This document shows positions 6,900 to 11,761 of a stretch of DNA of 11,761 bases, piece by piece. Within the stretch, counting starts at the first letter, position 1, and every line of letters begins with the position of its first letter. Made by a program: the position numbers and the translations under genes. The stretch is from positions 1 through 11,761 of the forward strand of contig JAEDJB010000055.1 of the NCBI GenBank assembly GCA_016296565.1. Reading direction: 5' to 3'. The notes under the pieces were generated by a model. That model was not told the DNA's origin. It made no database searches and was given only the letters and a program-made list of their open reading frames with translations. The DNA comes from Oscillospiraceae bacterium (lineage in GTDB: Bacteria; Bacillota; Clostridia; Oscillospirales; Oscillospiraceae).

Positions 6900-9800
6900 A
6901 TGCCAGAGAAAAACCTGCCTTTTTTTGAACTGTTTTCTCCCTACCAGCCGGACCCGGACCTCTACGGGATTCTGGAATCCTGGCTGGTGGCCGGGGCGGT
7001 GCTGGACAGCGCCGCCCGCACCATAGAAGCCGACCTGCTGTGTCCCGTCCTCCCCGACGGGGCACTTTTGAAGCGGGTGGAAGCAGACCTGGCCCAGCTC
7101 TACCAGCTGACCCGGGTCACCCTGCGCCCTCTGGCTCCCGAGCCTCCCGCCTGCTGCCAGGAGGAGGTCCCCTTCCCCGAGGACGCGCCTCCCGAGCCGG
7201 AGCCCCCCGCCCCGGAGGAACCGCCCCTGTCGGAACAGGAGCGCCTGTTCCAGCAGACGGAGGCCCTCCGCCGGAAGGCCATGCAGGAGGCCATGACCGC
7301 CCATGAGGCGGAGCGGGGCTTTTCCTCCAAGCGGATCTTCGGCACCCGGCAGATCAAGAAAAAGCCCATCCCCATGAACACCCTGGAGCTGGACATGGGG
7401 GTGGTCACCGTCCAGGGCGACGTGTTCGCCGTGGAGCACCGGGAGCTGAAAAAGCGCAACGCCTGGGTCATCAGCTTCGACATCACCGACTACACCTCCT
7501 CCATCCGGGTGAGCAAGTTCATGCCCGGGGAGGAGGGCCAGCCCATTGTGGACGGGGTGAAGAAGGGGATGCACCTGAAGATCTCCGGCCGCCTGAACCT
7601 GAATCGCTTCGACAACGACATGGTCCTGGAGCCCCTTATCATCGAGACGGCGGAGAAGTTTGTGAAGAAGGACAACGCCCCGGAAAAGCGGGTGGAGCTG
7701 CACCTGCACACCCGCATGTCCCTGATGGACGCCCTCACCGAAACCAAGGACGTGGTGAAGCGGGCCATCTCCTGGGGCCACCCGGCCATCGCCATCACGG
7801 ACCACGGGGTGGCCCAGTCCTTCCCCGACGCCTGGAACGCCGCCGGGGACAAGATCAAGGCCCTGCTGGGCACCGAGGCCTACTACATCAACGACGTGGA
7901 CGAAAAGCTCACCGTCCGGGGTCCCCTGGACCAGGACCTGGACGGCCCCATCGTCTGCTTTGACCTGGAGACCACCGGCCTCAGCCGCACTGAGGACCGG
8001 ATCACGGAGATCGGCGCGGTGATCCTGGAAAAGGGGGAAGTGAAGGAGCGCTTTCAGACCTTTGCCGACCCCCAGCGCCCCCTGGACCCCCGGATCATCC
8101 AGCTCACCGGCATCACCGACGATATGCTGATTGGCGCGCCCACCCAGGAGGAGGCCATCCGGGCCTTTCTGGACTTTGCCGCCGGCCGCCCCCTGGCGGC
8201 CCACAACGCGGAGTTCGACGTGGGCTTTATCCGGGAGGGGTGCAAGCGGTATAACATCCCCTTCACCCCCACCTATCTGGACACCCTGCCCCTGGCCCAG
8301 AACCTGCTGCCCGAGCTGGGCAAGTACAAGCTGGACATCGTCTGCCGCCACCTGAACCTGCCCGACTTCAACCACCACCGGGCCTCTGATGACGCGGCCA
8401 TGGTGGGCTACATGCTGGTGCCCTTCATCCAGATGCTCCGGGACCGGGGGGCGGACAAGCTCCAGCAGGTGAACGGGGCTTTGGCCAAGACCAGCTCCCT
8501 GGGCAAGGCCAAGCGGATGCCCAAGCATCTCATCGTCCTGGCTCAGAACCAGACCGGCCTGCGGAACCTGTACAAGCTCATCTCCCTGGCCCACCTGGAC
8601 TTCTTCAAGCGCTTTCCCATCATGCCCAAAAGCCAGATCAACGCCAACCGGGAGGGCCTGATTCTCGGTTCCGCCTGCGAGGCGGGGGAGCTCTACCAGG
8701 CCATCATCCGGGGGAAGGACTGGGAGGAGCTGTGCCGCATCGCCTCCTGGTACGACTTTCTGGAGATCCAGCCCCTGTCCAACAACGGCTTCATGGTCCG
8801 GCCGGACAAAAACGGCAAGACCATCGCCCGGGACTGGGAGCAGATCAAGGAGTGGAACCGGACGGTGGTCCGCTTGGGGGAAGAACTGGGCAAGCCCGTC
8901 TGCGCCACCGGGGACGTGCACTTTTTAGACCCCGAGGACGAGGCCTACCGCCACGTCCTTTTGGACACCAAGGGCTTTGACGACGCCGACGCCCCCAACC
9001 CCCTGTACTTCCGCACCACGGAAGAGATGCTGGAGGAGTTCCAGTACCTGGGAAAAGAGAAGGCCTACGAGGTGGTGGTCACCAACACCCAGCTGGTGGC
9101 CTCCTGGTGCGACAAGGTTAAGCCCCTGCCCGACGGCCTCTTTGCCCCCAAGCTGGAAAACTCCGACAAGGAGCTTTATAACCTGGTGTGGGACAAGGCC
9201 CACGAGCTTTACGGGGAGGACCCGCCCCAGATCGTCAAGGACCGCATCCAGCTGGAGCTGCCCGGCATCATCGAGCGGAAGTACGACGTGATCTACATGT
9301 CCGCCCAGAAGCTGGTGCAGAACTCCCTGGAGCACGGCTACCTGGTGGGCTCCCGGGGGTCTGTGGGTTCCTCCATCGTGGCCTTCCTCTCGGGCATCAC
9401 TGAGGTCAACTCCCTGCCCCCTCACTACCGCTGCCCCAACTGCAAGCACTCGGACTTTGCCGCCGGGGAGGGGTACGGCTGCGGCGCGGACATGCCCGAC
9501 GGGGTCTGCCCCGTCTGCGGCACCAAGTATGTGAAGGACGGCTTCGACATTCCCTTCGAGACCTTCCTGGGCTACGGGGGCAAGAAGGTCCCCGACATTG
9601 ACCTGAACTTCTCCGGGGAATACCAGGCCAACGCCCATAAATACACCTTCGAGCTCTTTGGGGAAAACCACGTGTTCCGGGCGGGCACCATCGGGACCGT
9701 TGCGGAAAAGACCGCCTACGGCTATGTGAAAAAGTACCTGGCCGCCCGGGGCTTACAGGTGACCAAGGCGGAGGAAAACCGCCTGGCTCTGGGCTGCACG

Positions 9801-11033
9801 GGGGTCCGCCGCACCACCGGCCAGCACCCCGGGGGCATGGTGGTCATTCCCCAGGACAAGGAGATTTATGATTTCTGCCCCGTCCAGCACCCGGCGGACG
9901 ACACGGGCACGGATATCATCACCACCCACTTCGACTACCACAAGATGGAGGACAACCTGCTGAAGCTGGACATGCTGGGCCACGATGACCCCACCATGAT
10001 CCGCATGATGGAGGACCTCACCGGGGTGGACGCCAAGACCATCCCCCTGGACGACCCGGACACCATGAAGATTTTCACCAACTCCGCCCCCCTGGGGTAT
10101 GAAGACGACCCCGTCCTGGGCCCCACCGGGGCCGTGGCGGTGCCGGAGTTCAACACCAAGTTCACCCGGCAGATGCTCATGGACACCCAGCCGGAAAAGT
10201 TCAACACCCTGGTTCGTCTGTCGGGCTTCTCCCACGGCACCGACGTGTGGTTGGGCAACGCCCGGGAGCTGATCCTCTCCGGCACCGCCGACGTTGACTC
10301 CACCGTGGGCTGCCGGGACGACATCATGCTCTACCTCATGGAGATGGGGGTGGAGCCCAAGATGGCCTTCGACATCATGGAGGCGGTCCGGAAGGGCAAG
10401 GTGAAGAAGGGGGGCTTCCAGCCCGGCTGGGAGGAGGCCATGCGGGAGCACAACGTCCCCGACTGGTACATCGAGTCCCTGGCCAAAATCGGCTACCTCT
10501 TCCCCAAGGCCCACGCGGTGGCCTACGTGATGATGGCCTTCCGCATTGCCTGGTTCAAGGTCCACCGGCCCCTGGCCTTCTACGCCGCCTACTTCTCCAT
10601 CCGGGCCAAGGCCCTGGACGCCACCTGCATGTGCCGGGGGATGGAGGTCTGCCAGCAGAAGATGCGGGAGATCGCCGCCAAGGAGAAGGACGCCGCCGCC
10701 GTGGAGGAGGACATGATGGTCACCCTGGAGGTGTGCTACGAGTTCTACCTGCGGGGCTTCACCTTCGAGCCCATCGACCTGTACCGGTCCGACGCCACCA
10801 AGTTCATCATGGACCCGGAGAAGAACTCCCTGCTGCCCCCCTTCACCGCCATCCCCGGCCTGGGGGAGACGGCGGCTGTCTCTATCGTTGAGAACCGGGC
10901 GGGCCGGCACTTTATTTCCCAGGAAGAGCTGCTGGCCGCCTGCCCCAAGGTGTCCAAGACCCACGTGGAGCAGCTTCGGGCCGCCGGGGCCCTGGGCTCT
11001 ATGCCGGAAACCAGCCAAATGTCCCTGTTTTGA
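6900..11033 (+). CDS. polC: DNA polymerase III alpha subunit, Gram-positive type PolC
   Basis: Replicative polymerase with built-in 3'-5' proofreading, acting at the fork with the sliding clamp. 1377 residues, close to B. subtilis PolC (1437). In order: N-terminal domain, a Pro/Glu-rich linker (about 76-112), an OB domain (about 155-245), then a PHP domain opening with HLHTRMS (His268, His270). The DEDDh exonuclease is inserted in the PHP domain: FDLETTG (Asp355, Glu357), HNAEFD (435-440) and HRASDDA (493-499). The polymerase core has GSRGSVGSS (817-825), the zinc-ribbon cysteines 845, 848, 870 and 873, and PDIDLNFSGEYQ with catalytic Asp899 and Asp901. A helix-hairpin-helix (IPGLGETAAVSIVENR) lies near 1317-1335. 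GGAAAGGA (6885-6892) is seven bases before the ATG. An intrinsic terminator follows directly. Complete and apparently functional. Confidence 0.97.
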   Translation: MPEKNLPFFELFSPYQPDPDLYGILESWLVAGAVLDSAARTIEADLLCPVLPDGALLKRVEADLAQLYQLTRVTLRPLAPEPPACCQEEVPFPEDAPPEPEPPAPEEPPLSEQERLFQQTEALRRKAMQEAMTAHEAERGFSSKRIFGTRQIKKKPIPMNTLELDMGVVTVQGDVFAVEHRELKKRNAWVISFDITDYTSSIRVSKFMPGEEGQPIVDGVKKGMHLKISGRLNLNRFDNDMVLEPLIIETAEKFVKKDNAPEKRVELHLHTRMSLMDALTETKDVVKRAISWGHPAIAITDHGVAQSFPDAWNAAGDKIKALLGTEAYYINDVDEKLTVRGPLDQDLDGPIVCFDLETTGLSRTEDRITEIGAVILEKGEVKERFQTFADPQRPLDPRIIQLTGITDDMLIGAPTQEEAIRAFLDFAAGRPLAAHNAEFDVGFIREGCKRYNIPFTPTYLDTLPLAQNLLPELGKYKLDIVCRHLNLPDFNHHRASDDAAMVGYMLVPFIQMLRDRGADKLQQVNGALAKTSSLGKAKRMPKHLIVLAQNQTGLRNLYKLISLAHLDFFKRFPIMPKSQINANREGLILGSACEAGELYQAIIRGKDWEELCRIASWYDFLEIQPLSNNGFMVRPDKNGKTIARDWEQIKEWNRTVVRLGEELGKPVCATGDVHFLDPEDEAYRHVLLDTKGFDDADAPNPLYFRTTEEMLEEFQYLGKEKAYEVVVTNTQLVASWCDKVKPLPDGLFAPKLENSDKELYNLVWDKAHELYGEDPPQIVKDRIQLELPGIIERKYDVIYMSAQKLVQNSLEHGYLVGSRGSVGSSIVAFLSGITEVNSLPPHYRCPNCKHSDFAAGEGYGCGADMPDGVCPVCGTKYVKDGFDIPFETFLGYGGKKVPDIDLNFSGEYQANAHKYTFELFGENHVFRAGTIGTVAEKTAYGYVKKYLAARGLQVTKAEENRLALGCTGVRRTTGQHPGGMVVIPQDKEIYDFCPVQHPADDTGTDIITTHFDYHKMEDNLLKLDMLGHDDPTMIRMMEDLTGVDAKTIPLDDPDTMKIFTNSAPLGYEDDPVLGPTGAVAVPEFNTKFTRQMLMDTQPEKFNTLVRLSGFSHGTDVWLGNARELILSGTADVDSTVGCRDDIMLYLMEMGVEPKMAFDIMEAVRKGKVKKGGFQPGWEEAMREHNVPDWYIESLAKIGYLFPKAHAVAYVMMAFRIAWFKVHRPLAFYAAYFSIRAKALDATCMCRGMEVCQQKMREIAAKEKDAAAVEEDMMVTLEVCYEFYLRGFTFEPIDLYRSDATKFIMDPEKNSLLPPFTAIPGLGETAAVSIVENRAGRHFISQEELLAACPKVSKTHVEQLRAAGALGSMPETSQMSLF

Positions 11034-11036
11034 GAG

Positions 11037-11074
11037 AAAAAAGTCGCGCAAAGGTTCTTTGCGTGACTTTTTTT
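11037..11074 (+). terminator. Intrinsic terminator after polC
   Basis: A stem starting four bases after the polC stop: AAAAAAGTC-G-CGCAAAG (11037-11053) pairs with CTTTGCG-T-GACTTTTTT (11057-11073) around the loop GTT, with one G-T pair. It merges into a run of T up to 11074. The A-rich left foot also lets it act on the opposite strand. It probably ends the whole operon. Confidence 0.9.
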
Positions 11075-11086
11075 GTCCCGGAGGAC

Positions 11087-11136
11087 GGTGAGCATTACTC
11101 AGCCAAGTTAAAAGAGGCTGATAAGCGCTGCTCATC
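11087..11136. repeat. Nested two-tier stem-loop
   Basis: GGTGAGCA (11087-11094) pairs with TGCTCATC (11129-11136) with one G-T. Inside, TCAGCC (11099-11104) pairs perfectly with GGCTGA (11116-11121) around an AT-rich 11-base loop. It starts 13 bases past the polC terminator. There is no T-run and no coding frame. It could be a structured RNA segment or a DNA-binding palindrome; function unknown. Confidence 0.5.
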
Positions 11137-11254
11137 GAGGATGCCTCCGGCGGCCCCCTTTCTCATGTGAGAAAGGGGAGAAAGAACACCAGGGCCTGCT
11201 GGCCCTGGACCCAGGAGAATTTATTTTCCGCTCGCTCCCGCTCGCTCTATTTTG
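11137..11254. repeat. Intergenic repeat block with two strong hairpins and a tandem repeat
   Basis: CCCCTTTCTC (11155-11164) and GAGAAAGGGG (11169-11178) form a perfect 10-bp stem with loop ATGT. CCAGGGCC (11189-11196) and GGCCCTGG (11201-11208) form a perfect 8-bp stem with loop TGCT. CCGCTCGCTC then occurs twice in tandem (11228-11247), flanked by ATTTT runs. Similar blocks recur between genes in Oscillospiraceae as far as I recall; that is memory, not a search. No gene is supported here. Confidence 0.5.
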
Positions 11255-11272
11255 GGTGGTCAACGCAGCACC

Positions 11273-11370
11273 GCCAAATCTTTCTTCTGTGACCTTCGCG
11301 TTGTCCCTGATTTGGCCTGTCACCCGTATCCAACACCCCCGCCCTTATGAGGGCGGTCCGCTCCTGGACC
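11273..11370. repeat. Cluster of inverted repeats
   Basis: GCCAAATC (11273-11280) and GATTTGGC (11309-11316) are perfect 8-bp arms 28 bases apart. CCGCCCT (11339-11345) and AGGGCGG (11350-11356) form a 7-bp stem with loop TATG, overlapping a further GGTCC/GGACC hairpin (11355-11370). No coding frame is credible. The cluster fills the space between the preceding repeat block and copy C. Confidence 0.5.
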
Positions 11371-11402
11371 GGCCTCTTCCTGTCCCTCAACCCACCCCAA
11401 AA

Positions 11403-11645
11403 GCCTCCCCTTTGAAGGGGAGGGGGACCGCGAAGCGGTGGAGAGGTGTCGCCTGGGAGGCGCAATCGGGAGCGGTACGACAGGACCAGGGAGGTTAATC
11501 CGCCGCGCTACCCCGTCAGCGCTCCCGAGGGGAAATTCCCAGGGCAGCACCCCTCAGTCGCCTCCGGCGACAGCTCTTGGAATGGTCAATGGATTTTATC
11601 GAACTGTCCCCCGGACAGTTCGACCCCTCTCCAGGGGAGCCTTTG
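11403..11645 (-). repeat. Fold-back (MITE-like) repeat, copy C, inverted relative to copy A
   Basis: A 243-bp element on the opposite strand to copy A. Leaving out a 48-bp insert it is 195 bp, the same length as copy A, and about 88% identical by hand count. Terminal stem CCTCCCCT/AGGGGAGG at 11404-11423, small stem ACCGC/GCGGT at 11427-11439, and second hairpin GTCGCC/GGCGAC at 11557-11571 all have counterparts in copy A; differences concentrate in loops and in the centre. Apparent open frames crossing it are products of the repeat. Confidence 0.8.
11576..11623. other. 48-bp insert with a perfect 11-bp hairpin, nested in copy C
   Basis: Comparison with copy A shows exactly 48 extra bases here, splitting the terminal hairpin of copy C between its AGGGG and AGC parts. 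The insert contains TCGAACTGTCC (11599-11609) and GGACAGTTCGA (11613-11623), perfect arms around CCC, with the stem ending exactly at the junction. The remaining part includes a short CCATT repeat when read on the minus strand. No target duplication is visible. Whether copy C gained it or copy A lost it cannot be decided from one window. Confidence 0.7.
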
Positions 11646-11670
11646 GGGCTGCAAAGTACCCGGCTGCTCT

Positions 11671-11724
11671 GTGCTCCCCGCCGGCAGGCCCAATCTCCCG
11701 CGCGCCCAGGAGGAGCACGGTTTT
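11671..11724 (+). terminator. Possible hairpin with T-rich tail at the window end
   Basis: GTGCTCC (11671-11677) and GGAGCAC (11712-11718) are perfect arms 34 bases apart, followed by GG and then TTTT and a T/G-rich stretch running to the window end. The long GC-rich interior and the absence of a visible gene to terminate make this weak. The rest of 11646-11761 shows no gene. Confidence 0.25.
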
Positions 11725-11761
11725 GTTCCCTGGGTTTTGTTATGTTGTTTTGTTAGGGGGC

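Noticed and set aside
6747..8921. Long minus-strand open frame of 724 codons opposite polC
   Set aside because: It is a stop-free antisense frame caused by high GC and third-position bias. Its His/Gly/Gln/Val-rich composition is typical of antisense shadow frames, and the + strand encodes an intact PolC.
9753..11135. Minus-strand open frame of 460 codons over the 3' part of polC and its terminator
   Set aside because: It has the same antisense composition, crosses the terminator hairpin, and shows no recognisable domain.
11132..11550. Short open frames on both strands after polC
   Set aside because: They run through hairpins and repeats, have biased composition, and lack ribosome binding sites or recognisable domains.
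11075..11761. CRISPR array or tRNA gene in the repeat-rich tail
   Set aside because: The repeats are inverted and dissimilar with no regular spacers, and no cloverleaf with a T-loop and acceptor stem could be built on either strand.

Overview
The window is a core-genome segment from a GC-rich member of the Bacillota, most likely a clostridium of the Oscillospiraceae type (Flavonifractor, Lawsonibacter and relatives). The evidence is the Gram-positive replicative polymerase PolC, strong Shine-Dalgarno sites, very GC-rich third codon positions, and GC-rich hairpin repeats of a kind I recall from that family. The genus is an inference.

Layout: about 270 bases without a gene hold palindromes, a possible terminator and a probable promoter. 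Eight genes follow, all on the + strand: pyrH, frr, uppS, cdsA, dxr, rseP, ispG, polC. From pyrH to dxr they are tightly packed (4-base overlap to 35-base gaps). A 195-bp fold-back repeat (copy A) separates dxr from rseP. rseP and ispG are 2 bases apart. A second fold-back repeat (element B) separates ispG from polC. A strong intrinsic terminator follows polC. The last ~690 bases have no credible gene and are a mosaic of hairpins and repeats, including an inverted copy of the first repeat (copy C) that carries a 48-bp insert with its own perfect hairpin.

The order matches the conserved pyrH-frr-uppS-cdsA-dxr-rseP-(proS)-polC cluster known from Bacillus, with ispG where Bacillus subtilis has proS. 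The cluster joins UMP supply and ribosome recycling (pyrH, frr), envelope lipid synthesis (uppS, cdsA), isoprenoid precursor synthesis by the MEP pathway (dxr, ispG), intramembrane proteolysis (rseP) and chromosome replication (polC). Dxr and IspG make precursors that UppS can turn into the undecaprenyl carrier used for cell-wall synthesis.

The coding part is ordinary. The unusual content is between genes: three fold-back elements with the same modular plan (terminal 8-bp hairpin, small second hairpin, inner inverted repeat), stems kept while loops vary, one paired change in a stem, and a precise nested insertion. No CRISPR array, transposase, tRNA or rRNA gene was seen, and I found no clearly new multi-gene system.
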